A DNA stretch of 64,000 nucleotides from Serratia marcescens (GTDB lineage: Bacteria > Pseudomonadota > Gammaproteobacteria > Enterobacterales > Enterobacteriaceae): the NCBI GenBank assembly GCA_015548865.1, contig JADMXW010000007.1:1-64000 (forward strand), read 5' to 3'. Both the position numbers and the translations under genes were made by a program. Positions 25,395 to 34,931 of this stretch are shown piece after piece (the first letter of the stretch is position 1; the number at the start of each line of letters is the position of its first letter). Under the pieces are notes generated by a model. That model was given only the letters and a program-made list of their open reading frames with translations, searched no databases and was not told where the DNA came from.

Positions 25395-27767
25395 TTACGC
25401 GCGATCCCAGTGGGTTTGCGCTTCGCCGTTGATATAAAGTGTGCGTTGATCCTGGGCGGGCAGGCGAACATTCACACGTTTCCAGGCTGGAGCAAAATCA
25501 CCTTCCTGAGTGAAGGTCACATCGATGCGTGAGTTGTCGCTGGTAATAGTCCAGCGCAGCCACAGTGCATTACCTTGCTGCCAGCCGTAAGTTTCGCCAT
25601 CGTCTTCAAACAGTAAGCCGCTGTCCTGACCTTTGCCGCACGGAGGGAACAACAGCAGGTCGCGTTGATCGTCTGCCTGATGATCAACGTGTGCCAGGCG
25701 TGTGGATGTTGGCAGCATGGCACCGGCCCGTACCAGCAGCGGCAAGCGCTCTAATGGCGCATCCAACGTGATGGTTTGTCCACCGCTGAACCAGGTTCCG
25801 GTGTAGAAATCGTACCAGCCAGATGCATTCTTCGGCAGATAAACCTGGCGTTGACGCTGACCTTGTTCAACGACGCTTGCAACCAGCAGATCGCGGCCCA
25901 GCAAGAAATCATCCGTTTCCTGGAACGTGGCAGCATCATGTTCGTGGTCGAGGAAAGTGGGGCGCAGCATCGGTTCATCATCTTGGCTGGCGTGCCACAG
26001 TTGGGTGTACAGGTAAGGCAGCAGGCGATAACGTAGCGCGATGGCATCGCGGATCGCGGGCGTGACTTCCGGATACATCCAAGGTTCGTTGACCGTGTGA
26101 TCGTCATTCCAGGAGTGGATGGTGAAACGCGGGTGCATCACCCCGTTTTGAACCCAGCGCACGAACAGCTCAGCATCGGGTTTATCTCCAGAGAAACCGC
26201 CAACATCATGGCCTACGTTGTACAAACCAGAGAGGCTCATACCGACACCCATACGGGTGTTATAGCGCAGCGTTGTCCAGTTGGTGCGGTTATCGCCGCT
26301 CCAGGTCTGCACGTAACGCTGCATACCGGCACAGCCGGAACGGGATATCAGATAAGGACGTTTTTCTGGGGCAAAACGCTGTTGCGCTTCCATCGACGCC
26401 CGCATCATCAACAACGGCATCACCGGGCGAATATGTTTGATGGCGATCGGTTTGCCAAAACCAAAACAGCGCGCTTCACCGTCCCATACTTCATATTCGT
26501 TGTTGTCGTTCCAGGTGGAATCGATACCCATTTCCAGCAGTTGTGAGGTCACATTATCTTGCCACCATTTCACCGTTGCCGGGTTGGTGAAGTCAAGATG
26601 TGAACCCTCATCGTCCCAGAAGCAGGAGCGTTCTGGTGCATCTTGCTCAGAATCGCGGATAAACAGTTGCTGCTCAGCCACCTGTTGGTACATCGGGTGG
26701 TCTTGCAACAGGCAAGGCTTGATGTTGGCAGCCAGTTTGAGGCCCGCATCGTGGAACGATTGGCTCAGCACCTTCGGTTGCGGTACTTTGTCGTAGTTCC
26801 AGTTGAAGACATAACGTTTGTTGCCAATAGAGGTGTAGCCGGATGACAGTTGGAATGAATCACACGGGATAGCATGCTCTTTGCACAGCTCGATGAATTT
26901 CAGCAACTGCTGCTGAGCATCGGGGGCATCGGTGTAGTGCATGGTAGAACCGCTGTAACCCAGGCTCCATTTGGGGCCAAACAGGGTTTTACCGGTCAGA
27001 CGTACGAATTTCTTGGTGACATCCAGCACGCGTGGGCCGAGGAACAGGTAGTAGTCGAGATCGCCGGCTTCTGCACTGTAGCGACGGTAAGCGACGTGAT
27101 AGTTATCCAGTTCGTTACCCAGATCCAGACGGGTGCTGCTCAGGTTGTCGTAAAACATCCCGAAACTGACTTCACCGCGACGGGTGATAGTGAAGGGCAC
27201 GTGTTTGTAGAGCGGGTCTGTAGACTGCGCATTGTAGCCCATGGCATCCAGATTACGCATTTCATAACGACGGCCAGCACGGTTCAGATCGCCTGCTTTT
27301 TCACCCAGGCCATAATACTGCTCATTCGGTTGACGACGCTGATAGTGTTCAACGCCATCACCGTGTGCATTCAGCAGGTAGGCGCTGGTATGGCGGTCTG
27401 CGGCCAACGGTTGCCATTCTCCCTGTTGATCACGGTATTCCCATGACAGCCACAGAGGTTGATGCACCGTAACGCGCAGTTTCTCGGTCGCTACTTGCAG
27501 ACCATCATCGACTGTCTTCAGGGTAAAACCAGGCAGGGCAAAGCCCGCGGTGCTTTCGCGATCGCGTCCTTCCCATGCCACATCTTTCCCTGCTTCCGGG
27601 GCGATGCTCCAGGTGCGATCGAGGGCGAGTTCCCCCTTACGTTTGATCAGCACACGAAACAGGTCGTCTTCCAGCACATACAGGCGAAACAGATGCTGAT
27701 TATCCACGTTGACTTCAACAAACGCCTCTGTTTGTTGGCTTAGCACCCAGTTTTTCAAAATTTTCAT
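25395..27767 (-). CDS. GH31 family alpha-glycosidase
   Basis: Retaining alpha-glycosidase, 790 residues, cytoplasmic (no signal peptide). The N-terminal beta-sandwich (about 10-255) is followed by the catalytic barrel (about 260-590). The nucleophile is probably D421 in STWNDNNEYEVWD and the acid/base D492 in TWSGDNRTNW. The WNDNNE form differs from the KTDFGE-type of alpha-xylosidase YicI and fits alpha-glucosidases acting on short alpha-glucans or related oligosaccharides. It is the second gene of a leftward operon behind an ACS-family transporter, with a LacI regulator diverging from the transporter. The natural substrate is unknown. Confidence 0.88.
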   Translation of the reverse strand: MKILKNWVLSQQTEAFVEVNVDNQHLFRLYVLEDDLFRVLIKRKGELALDRTWSIAPEAGKDVAWEGRDRESTAGFALPGFTLKTVDDGLQVATEKLRVTVHQPLWLSWEYRDQQGEWQPLAADRHTSAYLLNAHGDGVEHYQRRQPNEQYYGLGEKAGDLNRAGRRYEMRNLDAMGYNAQSTDPLYKHVPFTITRRGEVSFGMFYDNLSSTRLDLGNELDNYHVAYRRYSAEAGDLDYYLFLGPRVLDVTKKFVRLTGKTLFGPKWSLGYSGSTMHYTDAPDAQQQLLKFIELCKEHAIPCDSFQLSSGYTSIGNKRYVFNWNYDKVPQPKVLSQSFHDAGLKLAANIKPCLLQDHPMYQQVAEQQLFIRDSEQDAPERSCFWDDEGSHLDFTNPATVKWWQDNVTSQLLEMGIDSTWNDNNEYEVWDGEARCFGFGKPIAIKHIRPVMPLLMMRASMEAQQRFAPEKRPYLISRSGCAGMQRYVQTWSGDNRTNWTTLRYNTRMGVGMSLSGLYNVGHDVGGFSGDKPDAELFVRWVQNGVMHPRFTIHSWNDDHTVNEPWMYPEVTPAIRDAIALRYRLLPYLYTQLWHASQDDEPMLRPTFLDHEHDAATFQETDDFLLGRDLLVASVVEQGQRQRQVYLPKNASGWYDFYTGTWFSGGQTITLDAPLERLPLLVRAGAMLPTSTRLAHVDHQADDQRDLLLFPPCGKGQDSGLLFEDDGETYGWQQGNALWLRWTITSDNSRIDVTFTQEGDFAPAWKRVNVRLPAQDQRTLYINGEAQTHWDRA

Positions 27768-27803
27768 AGCAGTGTTCCAAACTAAACGATCGAAAACAGT
27801 ACA

Positions 27804-27829
27804 GCGGGCCTTGTTTTAACAAGGCCCGC
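27804..27829 (-). terminator. Intercistronic hairpin between transporter and GH31 genes
   Basis: A 26-nt perfect palindrome, arms gcgggccttgt and acaaggcccgc with a 4-nt loop, within the 73-bp gap. It could attenuate transcription or stabilise the upstream message so that transporter and enzyme levels differ. Confidence 0.5.
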
Positions 27830-27840
27830 CGACAACAACG

Positions 27841-29148
27841 TTATGCAGCGCGCGCCTTGTTGCGACGCTCAGCGATAAAGGCCACCAGGAATATGGCACC
27901 GATCAGGTCAAAGAAGCCCATGGCGATAAACAGCGGGTTGTAGCCAATTTTGTCTGCTGTCACACCAATCAGTAATGAGAACAGGAAGCTGGCTATCCAG
28001 GCGAAGGAACCACGCATCCCATTAACTGTTGCCATTTGGCCTTTTTCGAACGACTCAACCACCAGCGCACTCAGCATGCAGGAAATGATCTGGTGACCAA
28101 AACCCCCGATGGAGATCAGCAGGATAGTGATGTAGGGGTCTTTGGTCAGTGCGACCATCGCCAAAGAAACCATCAGGAAAGCGCCGGTTACCGAGCTGGC
28201 AACCACGGAGTTGACACGGCTGCAACCAAACAGACGCGTGTAGACGCGGGTCAGATAACCACTGGCGATACTGCCCAGGTCTGCGGCCAGGAACGGCAGC
28301 CAGGCGAACATGGCTATCTGTTTCAGATCCATTCCACGTTCTTTTGCCAGATACAGCGGCACCCAGAAGCTCAATACTGCCCAGGCCGGTTCTGCCATAA
28401 AGGCTGGGATAGCGATACCGTAAAAGCGCTTGTTTTTGCCCACGGTTTTCAGTGCAGTAAAGAAAGGCAGCTTAACCGGAGCAGGTTCGTTATCTTGCTT
28501 GATGAATTCCAGCTCGGTTTTGCTCAGGTTCGGGTGTTTCTCTGGGTCATAGTAGAACAACCACCACAGAACCACCCACAGCATGGCCAGTACGCCGGAG
28601 AACATGAACGCACCCTGCCAGCCAAGGTAGCTGTGTGCAATAACAATGATTGGCGGCGCTAACATGGCGCCAATGGAGAAACCGACACCCGCCCAACCGG
28701 CGGCGATCGGACGTTCCTTTTTCGGGAACCATTCCCCGAGGGTTTTGGCGTTAGCAGGCGTTGCCGCCGCTTCTGATGCCCCCATGAAGAAGCGCAGAAT
28801 AGCCAGATGCAGCCAACTGCCAGCGCCTGCGTGGAGCATACACATTAATGCCCAGATGGATGCACACACCAGGAAGCCAACTTTCAAACCAATCACGTCA
28901 ATCAGCCAGCCGCACAGCGGTTGGAAAATGGTATAGGCTAACTGGAATGCACCGACGATCCAGGAGTATTGCTCCGTGGTGATCCCCATGGTGGCTTTCA
29001 GTTCAGGCGCCAGGATACCTAACGAGTTACGCGTAATATAGTTAACGGTGACGCCGAGAAGAAACAACCCCAAAACCCACCAACGCAGGTTTTTGATTTT
29101 GCGTTTCCCATGCGCTGCGGGTGCAGCGTTGTCAATATTGAGACTCAT
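27841..29148 (-). CDS. MFS transporter, anion:cation symporter (ACS) family
   Basis: Inner-membrane proton symporter, 435 residues and about 12 spans. It opens with the ACS-typical RWWVLGLFLLGVTVNYITRN and carries the SEA(A/G)xxPxxAKxxxEWFPKKER segment (about 130-150), typical of hexuronate and galactonate transporters. The ATG at 29148 has GGAG six bases upstream. Paired with a GH31 glycosidase, it may import a glycoside or uronate-containing sugar that the enzyme cleaves. The substrate is unknown. Confidence 0.88.
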   Translation of the reverse strand: MSLNIDNAAPAAHGKRKIKNLRWWVLGLFLLGVTVNYITRNSLGILAPELKATMGITTEQYSWIVGAFQLAYTIFQPLCGWLIDVIGLKVGFLVCASIWALMCMLHAGAGSWLHLAILRFFMGASEAAATPANAKTLGEWFPKKERPIAAGWAGVGFSIGAMLAPPIIVIAHSYLGWQGAFMFSGVLAMLWVVLWWLFYYDPEKHPNLSKTELEFIKQDNEPAPVKLPFFTALKTVGKNKRFYGIAIPAFMAEPAWAVLSFWVPLYLAKERGMDLKQIAMFAWLPFLAADLGSIASGYLTRVYTRLFGCSRVNSVVASSVTGAFLMVSLAMVALTKDPYITILLISIGGFGHQIISCMLSALVVESFEKGQMATVNGMRGSFAWIASFLFSLLIGVTADKIGYNPLFIAMGFFDLIGAIFLVAFIAERRNKARAA

Positions 29149-29308
29149 GATAATCTCCGTCAGAGGGTGATGATTGATTTGGCCTGATAAGTTATTCTTT
29201 CTCTTACACCATCAGTAACCTTACATACTCACCCTATCGATATATTCTGATTATTTATATTAAAATTCAGGTTGTTATATAAGACTCTTCTTGAGGTGGT
29301 GCTTTCTC

Positions 29309-29324
29309 AATTGGTCTACCAATT
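29309..29324. promoter_or_regulatory. Operator candidate, aattggt-N2-accaatt
   Basis: A 16-bp palindrome in the divergent spacer between the MFS operon and the LacI gene, in the size range of LacI-family operators. Confidence 0.45.
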
Positions 29325-29344
29325 AAGCCTAAAGGAGATAATCG

Positions 29345-29437
29345 ATGTGGGATACGCTCTTTTTTGCAAGGATTTTCATAACGCTGGCTTATTTTAGCGT
29401 CCGGCATAAAAAACGGTTAGGATATGGGCAGTTTTAG
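29345..29437 (+). CDS. Small membrane protein, 30 residues
   Basis: ATG at 29345 follows aaaggag by seven bases, one of the best ribosome sites in the window. The frame encodes 30 residues: a short polar start, a hydrophobic span (LFFARIFITLAYFSV) and a basic tail (RHKKRLGYG). It ends 42 bp before the LacI gene and points the same way. It could be a true small membrane protein or a translated leader affecting the regulator gene. I know no homolog. Confidence 0.5.
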   Translation: MWDTLFFARIFITLAYFSVRHKKRLGYGQF

Positions 29438-29454
29438 CATGAAAATTTTTTCAT

Positions 29455-29468
29455 CTTCAAATTTGAAG
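29455..29468. promoter_or_regulatory. 14-bp palindrome before LacI gene
   Basis: cttcaaatttgaag is a perfect palindrome 12 bp before the LacI start codon and overlaps its ribosome site (gaagggg). A regulator bound here would block its own expression. Confidence 0.4.
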
Positions 29469-29479
29469 GGGATCACAAA

Positions 29480-30550
29480 ATGAATGGAAAGCTTAAAATC
29501 AGGGAAATTGCGGCACAAACAGGGCTTTCTATCAGTACGGTATCTCGCGTGTTGTCAGGCAAATTTAACACCAGCGAAAAAGCCAAGCAGCGCGTACTGG
29601 CTTGCGCGCGAGAGTACGGCGTGCTTGATGATATCGCCACTGGACGCCTGCTAATCAACGGTATCATGGTGTTTGCGCCATCGCGGGCGTTTGATTCGCG
29701 GTCTGACATCTTTTACTACAAAGTGATCCAGGGATTGGTTAACGCGCTGACACCGCATGAGGTGAGATTGCGTTACTGCGGGCTGGAGGAAAATAACAGT
29801 GACGCCGCCCTGTTTCTGGAAAAGATGAACGATCCGTTGACGGAAGCTGCGTTGTTGATCGGCATTGATGACCCCTATATCCATGCCCTGGCTGCCGACC
29901 TGGGCAAACCTTGTATCCTGATTAACAGCTATGACAGGAAGATGCGCTTACCGAGCGTCTCGCCGGATCACCGCTTGATCGGTGAGGTGGCGATGCATTA
30001 CCTGATTGAACAAGGGCATCATAATATCCTCAACCTGGTCTGCTTGCGGCGTTATACCATGGAGTGGCGTTTACAGGGGATTCGCGAGGCGCTTAATGCG
30101 CATAATCTTCCCTTTGATGAGTCGCGCCACCTGCTGTTGGCAAACGGCTTCAGCGCAGCGGAGAGTGAACGCGCATTGACAGAGTATCTCGCACAGTGTC
30201 CGGAAGAAAATAGACCCACCGCCATTCTGGCCGGCGGCGATTTTATGGCACTCGGGGCAATGAATGCGCTGCAACATGCGGGTCTTCGTGTGCCGCAGGA
30301 TATCTCCATCATGAGTATTGATGGTTTTAACCTGCTGGCCCTGCATGATATTCCTCTGACCTCGTTGCATGTGCCGCGCGATGAACTGGGTGAAGAAGCG
30401 ATTAGACTACTGCAGCAGCGTCTGGCATCGCCATTACGCCCTGCGAGCAACATTTTGCTGCATGGTTCGATGGCGCTTAATGCTTCGGTGAAACGGCTGC
30501 GCGCCAGCAGGACGCCTGCACGCGGCGATGAAGAGAAACTCTACGATTAA
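29480..30550 (+). CDS. LacI-family transcriptional regulator
   Basis: Sugar-responsive repressor, 356 residues. The LacI HTH is at about 4-50 (KIREIAAQTGLSISTVSRVLSGK), followed by a periplasmic-binding-protein-like effector domain (about 60-335). The C-terminus has the usual DISIMSIDGFN and TSLHVPRDELG segments. The ATG at 29480 has aagggg upstream. It diverges from the ACS transporter/GH31 operon and almost certainly controls it. Confidence 0.92.
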   Translation: MNGKLKIREIAAQTGLSISTVSRVLSGKFNTSEKAKQRVLACAREYGVLDDIATGRLLINGIMVFAPSRAFDSRSDIFYYKVIQGLVNALTPHEVRLRYCGLEENNSDAALFLEKMNDPLTEAALLIGIDDPYIHALAADLGKPCILINSYDRKMRLPSVSPDHRLIGEVAMHYLIEQGHHNILNLVCLRRYTMEWRLQGIREALNAHNLPFDESRHLLLANGFSAAESERALTEYLAQCPEENRPTAILAGGDFMALGAMNALQHAGLRVPQDISIMSIDGFNLLALHDIPLTSLHVPRDELGEEAIRLLQQRLASPLRPASNILLHGSMALNASVKRLRASRTPARGDEEKLYD

Positions 30551-30750
30551 AATGGCTCAAGGCGTTACGTGGCACTGACTTTCACGGCGTCCTAACGCTC
30601 ATCTTGTGGTTTCGTTCTGGTGGGCATTTCCCACAGGTGAAACGCGTTGTTTCTGCCGGAGATCCCCGGCTTTCGCCGAGGATGAAGAGGGAGTAAAGCG
30701 GCTTTGTCAGCAGTCTGGAACTCCATGTTGCGTGAGTGACCGCATTTTAA
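30551..30750. other. Intergenic region after LacI gene
   Basis: 200 bp between convergent genes. It contains an imperfect hairpin, atccccggc (30662-30670) with gccgaggat (30675-30683), of the type seen in REP-like elements, and no gene. Confidence 0.4.
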
Positions 30751-33459
30751 TTAAAACCACTGGCCGAAACGTCGTATATAGATGCGTTTCATCACCTGTG
30801 TGAGCAGGCAGTAGCTCATCAGCGTTGCTATCAGCCAAGGGAAATATTCCCACGGCAGCGGCGTTAAACCGATATACGCCCCCAGCGGTGAAAACGGAAT
30901 ATAGATCCCGAGTGCCATGACCAGCGCGGTAGTCAGCATGACGGGCAGGGCAGCAGTGCTCTGAATAAACGGAATTTTCTGTGTGCGTAACATATGCACT
31001 ACCAGCGTTTGTGACAATAGCCCTTCAATAAACCAACCTGACTGGAACAATGCCTGATGCTCAACGCTATTGGCGGCAAACACATACCACATCACCGCGA
31101 ACGTGGTGATGTCAAACAGGGAAGATGTCGGTCCAATCCATAACATAAAGCGACCAATGTTCTTTGCATCCCATTTGCGGGGACGCTGCAAGAACGACTT
31201 GTCCATTTTATCCCACGGCAGGCTGAGCTGAGAGATATCGTACATCAGATTTTGCAACAGCAAATGGATGGCCAGCATGGGTAAAAATGGAATAAAAGCG
31301 CTGGCAACCAAAACGGAAAATACGTTGCCGAAGTTGGAACTGGCGGTCATGTTCAGGTATTTGATGATATTACCGAATGTCTCACGCCCTGTGATCACCC
31401 CTTGTTCCAGTACCATCAAATCTTTTTCCAGCAGAATGATTTCTGCCGACTCTTTGGCAATATCTGTAGCCGTATCTACCGAGATACCCACATCCGCATC
31501 GCGCAGTGCCGGGGCATCATTGATACCATCGCCTAAAAAGCCAACGGTGTGGCCGTTATGTTGAAGCATTTTCAGCACGCGTGACTTTTGCATCGGGGTC
31601 AGCTTGGCAAACAGCGAGCGTTGTTCTACTTCACGAGCCAGCGTCGCATCATCCATTTGATCGATATCCGTGCCGAGCAGTACCTGTTCAGCATCAAGCC
31701 CGACATCCTGACACACTTTGCGTGACACCACCGGGTTGTCACCCGTAAGCACTTTGACTTGCACGCCGTTTTCTCGTAGCGCGGTGAGTGCCGCTGCTGC
31801 CGAGGGTTTGGGGGGATCGAGAAAGGTGAGCAGACCACGAATCACGATATCACGCTCATCAGCAACGGTGAGCGGGAACCGGTAATCGTTGGCAGAGAAC
31901 TCGCGCGTACCAATCATCAATACGCGAAAACCCTGCTCGTTATAGCGTTCCGCCAGTGCAAGTAGCGCAGTACGACGGGCATCATCCAACAGATGCGTTT
32001 CCCCGTTGTCATCAATATGCGTGGCAATAGCCAGCATCTCTTCTACCGCACCCTTGCAGATCAACTGATACTTTTGGTTTCCATTGTTGATTAAAATGGA
32101 AAGACGACGGCGAATGAAATCAAACGGTAACTCATCGATTTTATCATGGTGTATCAGCGCCGCGATTTCAGGTTTTTCCTTGCCAAAGCGGATGATGGCT
32201 TTGTCCATCAGGTTTTTCATTCCGCTTTGGTGGAAACTGTTCAACCAGGCCAGTTTGAGTACTTGTTCGCTCTCTTTGCCATTGACGCACAGATGGTGTT
32301 CCAGAATGATGCGATCTTGTGTCAGCGTACCGGTTTTGTCGGTACAAAGCACATCCATGGCACCAAAGTTCTGGATGGCATTCAAATGCTTCACCACCAC
32401 CTTGCTGCGCGACATTCTGATTGCGCCTTTCGCTAAATTGGCGGTGACAATCATTGGCAGCATTTCGGGTGTCAGCCCAACGGCGACAGCCAGTGCAAAG
32501 AGCGCGGCTTCTGCCCAGTCACCTTTAGTGAAACCATTGATCAGCAGTACCACTGGCACCATGACTAACATAAAGCGGATCAACAAACGACTTACGCTGT
32601 TGACGCCACGATCGAATGCTGTTTGCGCACGAGTACCGACAATGGACTTTGCCAACGAGCCGAAGTAGGTATTATTGCCAGTAGCCACCACAACCGCCTT
32701 GGCTATACCGCTGGAGACATTTGTTCCCATCAGGCAGATATTGCCCATTTCTAACAGGGATTCACCTGCTTGACACGGATGGATATGACTGGATTTCTCT
32801 GCTACGTGTGCGGAGGTGTCATATTTCTCCACTGGCAGAGATTCTCCTGTCAGGACTGCCTGGCTGATAAACAGATCGCGCGATTCAATCAGTTTCACGT
32901 CAGCAGGCACCATATCGCCTGCCGAAAGCAGAATGATATCGCCCGGTACCAGGGCTTGCAGCGGGATCTCATGGCATTCAGCACGGGCATTGGCATGGGC
33001 GCGACGCAGTACTGTGGCCGTGGTACGCACCAATGATTTCAATGCTTCTGCCGCTTTGTTGGTGCGGAACTCTTGCCAGAAACGCAACAGACCGCTCAGC
33101 GTCACCATCACCAGAATGATAATGGTACCGGTCAAATCGGTTTCTTCACCTTTTTGTAAAGGTAGCCAGTAATCGGTAAAAATGCCGATGGCCGCCAGTG
33201 CCAGCAAAATAAAAATAAAAGGGTTGTTAAAGGCGCCAATGAGTTGTGTCAGCATCGGCGGCGCTTTTTCTTGCGCGACCTGATTGGGGCCACTTTCCAG
33301 TAAGCGTTCTTTGGCTTCCGCTTCTACCAGACCTTCCATGTTGGCAGAAAGGCTGGAAAGCGTGCTATCGAGGCTTTTTACCGCTTCTTCTGCGATAAGG
33401 TAGCTTTTTTTTACGGGGTGCTGACGGCGAACCGGCAGGCTTTCTAACATCTGAGTCAT
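30751..33459 (-). CDS. mgtA: Magnesium-transporting P-type ATPase MgtA
   Basis: Imports Mg2+ across the inner membrane at ATP cost when magnesium is low. 902 residues, close to E. coli MgtA (898). Visible: a basic N-terminal tail, actuator TGES at 204-207, phosphorylation site D374 in DKTGT, hinge GDGINDAPALRDADVG, and about ten membrane spans. The start at 33459 follows a long leader with an mgtL-like ORF, so regulation by leader translation is likely. Family and orthology are clear. Confidence 0.95.
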   Translation of the reverse strand: MTQMLESLPVRRQHPVKKSYLIAEEAVKSLDSTLSSLSANMEGLVEAEAKERLLESGPNQVAQEKAPPMLTQLIGAFNNPFIFILLALAAIGIFTDYWLPLQKGEETDLTGTIIILVMVTLSGLLRFWQEFRTNKAAEALKSLVRTTATVLRRAHANARAECHEIPLQALVPGDIILLSAGDMVPADVKLIESRDLFISQAVLTGESLPVEKYDTSAHVAEKSSHIHPCQAGESLLEMGNICLMGTNVSSGIAKAVVVATGNNTYFGSLAKSIVGTRAQTAFDRGVNSVSRLLIRFMLVMVPVVLLINGFTKGDWAEAALFALAVAVGLTPEMLPMIVTANLAKGAIRMSRSKVVVKHLNAIQNFGAMDVLCTDKTGTLTQDRIILEHHLCVNGKESEQVLKLAWLNSFHQSGMKNLMDKAIIRFGKEKPEIAALIHHDKIDELPFDFIRRRLSILINNGNQKYQLICKGAVEEMLAIATHIDDNGETHLLDDARRTALLALAERYNEQGFRVLMIGTREFSANDYRFPLTVADERDIVIRGLLTFLDPPKPSAAAALTALRENGVQVKVLTGDNPVVSRKVCQDVGLDAEQVLLGTDIDQMDDATLAREVEQRSLFAKLTPMQKSRVLKMLQHNGHTVGFLGDGINDAPALRDADVGISVDTATDIAKESAEIILLEKDLMVLEQGVITGRETFGNIIKYLNMTASSNFGNVFSVLVASAFIPFLPMLAIHLLLQNLMYDISQLSLPWDKMDKSFLQRPRKWDAKNIGRFMLWIGPTSSLFDITTFAVMWYVFAANSVEHQALFQSGWFIEGLLSQTLVVHMLRTQKIPFIQSTAALPVMLTTALVMALGIYIPFSPLGAYIGLTPLPWEYFPWLIATLMSYCLLTQVMKRIYIRRFGQWF

Positions 33460-33603
33460 AACTGTTACTCAATTTTTTAAGCACATCGTTTCAGGCAGCC
33501 TTTTTAAGGGCGCAGAAAAACCGTCCTGGTATAAGGCATGACGTGCAAATAAGCTGATTGTTATGCGTGGCAGATGGGATGGAGAAGCAAACGTGCTAGC
33601 GTG
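33460..33603 (-). promoter_or_regulatory. mgtA 5' leader region
   Basis: 144 bp between the leader ORF and mgtA, transcribed leftward. In enterics this region folds into alternative stems controlled by Mg2+, by leader-peptide translation and by Rho. Several complementary segments are present, but I did not establish the fold. Confidence 0.5.
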
Positions 33604-33651
33604 TCATCCCTTGCTACGCGCTAAAGATTGCTGACTAGGGTGATCGTCCAT
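33604..33651 (-). CDS. mgtL: mgtL-like leader peptide, 15 residues
   Basis: Reads MDDHPSQQSLARSKG and begins with ATG at 33651, five bases after AAGGAG. It lies 145 bp before mgtA, where Salmonella and E. coli carry mgtL. MgtL starts with acidic residues and prolines (MEPDP), which destabilise the ribosome at low Mg2+; this peptide also opens with acidic residues followed by proline (DDHP). The rest is unlike MgtL. No function beyond regulation is expected. Confidence 0.7.
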   Translation of the reverse strand: MDDHPSQQSLARSKG

Positions 33652-34199
33652 TTCGGCTCCTTAACCGCTACGAAGCGATAGATTGAACGTGATATTGCAG
33701 GGAAACCCCTGAATACGGGAATTTCCGGAAAAACAACGAGTGTCTTTAGTGCGAGCGCTTGAACATGTGGCCGGTGAGCGAAAAAAACGCGTACACCTCA
33801 GACCCAACTCAAGGGATCACAGAATAGAATGGCGCTGGTGGCCGGGAGGAAATAGTGCGTAAGTATAGAATTGCATCCTGATGTTTCCTGTTTATACGGC
33901 TTTATTGGCCGCAAGTGATAAAAGGTTAACAGGGATACAATCGTATTCAGAATGGTGATTGCGTCGCCCGCCGCTACCGGCAAGCAACGCACATCATGGG
34001 TGTGTCAGTTTGCCGGAGAGATACTGCTGTTGCTTTCACAATCGATGTTTTCATAATCGATGTTTTCACAACGTATATTGCCTTGACTGTCCAAAAATCT
34101 CTCTCCGTAGTTATGCTGTGCGTACTATAGCGGCTTAAATCTAAACGTATCTGCAACGTGTGGGTTATTCATATTCGTTTCATCAAGAATGTGATGCTG
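33652..34199. other. Long intergenic region upstream of mgtA
   Basis: About 550 bp with the mgtA promoter side at left. No PhoP box could be identified with confidence. Two short leftward open frames (64 and 60 codons) lack ribosome sites. A short tandem repeat lies at 34033-34076. Confidence 0.4.
34033..34076 (+). repeat. Three 15-bp tandem repeats
   Basis: Unit ttttca(c/t)aatcgatg occurs at 34033-34047 and 34048-34062, and a diverged third at 34063-34076, with no gap between units. Confidence 0.6.
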
Positions 34200-34931
34200 T
34201 CATGCTTTTGCCCGCGTCAGTACGATAGAGCAGGCATAGCGATCGGCGGGGTGTACAGATATTGTGGTTTCAAACGTATTACCGCCACGATCCAGATAGC
34301 GGCGTACAATTTTCAGCGCTGGCGAACCGGGCTCCACGCCCAGCACCTTGGCAATTTGGGCCGACACGGTGACCGCAGAGATAGTCTGCCGCACCTCTTC
34401 ACTTTGAATACCATAGTGTGTTTCAATCAGATCGCTGATCAGCGCGAAGGGGTCACTGCGAACCAACTGACGGACTTTGGTGAAGGTAGCGCTGGCGTAG
34501 CTGTCCGTCCAGCAAATGGGCGCATCTTTGTTTTCGCTGTCTTCACGAATGCTAGCAACGTGCAACCAGCGAGAACCTGGCTCACAGCCAATGGCCTGTG
34601 CCAGGTCGTAATCGGCAACGACCTCATCAATTCTTTTCACTACGCGTGGATTGTTTTTCGCCAGGAAAAAGAGATCTTCCAGACAAGCCAGTGGGTGATT
34701 CAACCCTTTATGCTGCGCTTTGTCTGCCACTTGTGTGCCTAGCCCTTTGCGCCGCGTAATCAATCCCTGTTCAGTCAGGTCTCGCAGCGCCTCCCGCATG
34801 GTGTGTCGGCTGACCTGATAGTGCTCGCACAGCTCCATTTCCGTCGGTAACAGTGAACCCACCGGGTACTGCCCGGAGAGGATTTGCTGCGCAAGTTCAC
34901 GCGCAATGCGTCGATACAACGATTCTTTCAT
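34200..34931 (-). CDS. GntR-family regulator (HutC type)
   Basis: 243 residues: winged-helix GntR domain (about 1-70; SRHTMREALRDLTEQGLITRRKG) and a UTRA effector domain (about 90-235) that usually binds a small metabolite. The ATG at 34931 is chosen because the domain begins there, though neither it nor the upstream GTG (34970) has a good ribosome site. It diverges from the lyase/DASS operon across a spacer with five iterons, which are its probable operators. Confidence 0.88.
   Translation of the reverse strand: MKESLYRRIARELAQQILSGQYPVGSLLPTEMELCEHYQVSRHTMREALRDLTEQGLITRRKGLGTQVADKAQHKGLNHPLACLEDLFFLAKNNPRVVKRIDEVVADYDLAQAIGCEPGSRWLHVASIREDSENKDAPICWTDSYASATFTKVRQLVRSDPFALISDLIETHYGIQSEEVRQTISAVTVSAQIAKVLGVEPGSPALKIVRRYLDRGGNTFETTISVHPADRYACSIVLTRAKA

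Noticed and set aside
33798..34156. Two leftward open frames of 64 and 60 codons upstream of mgtA
   Set aside because: No ribosome sites, overlapping each other, and no recognisable sequence; treated as spacer.
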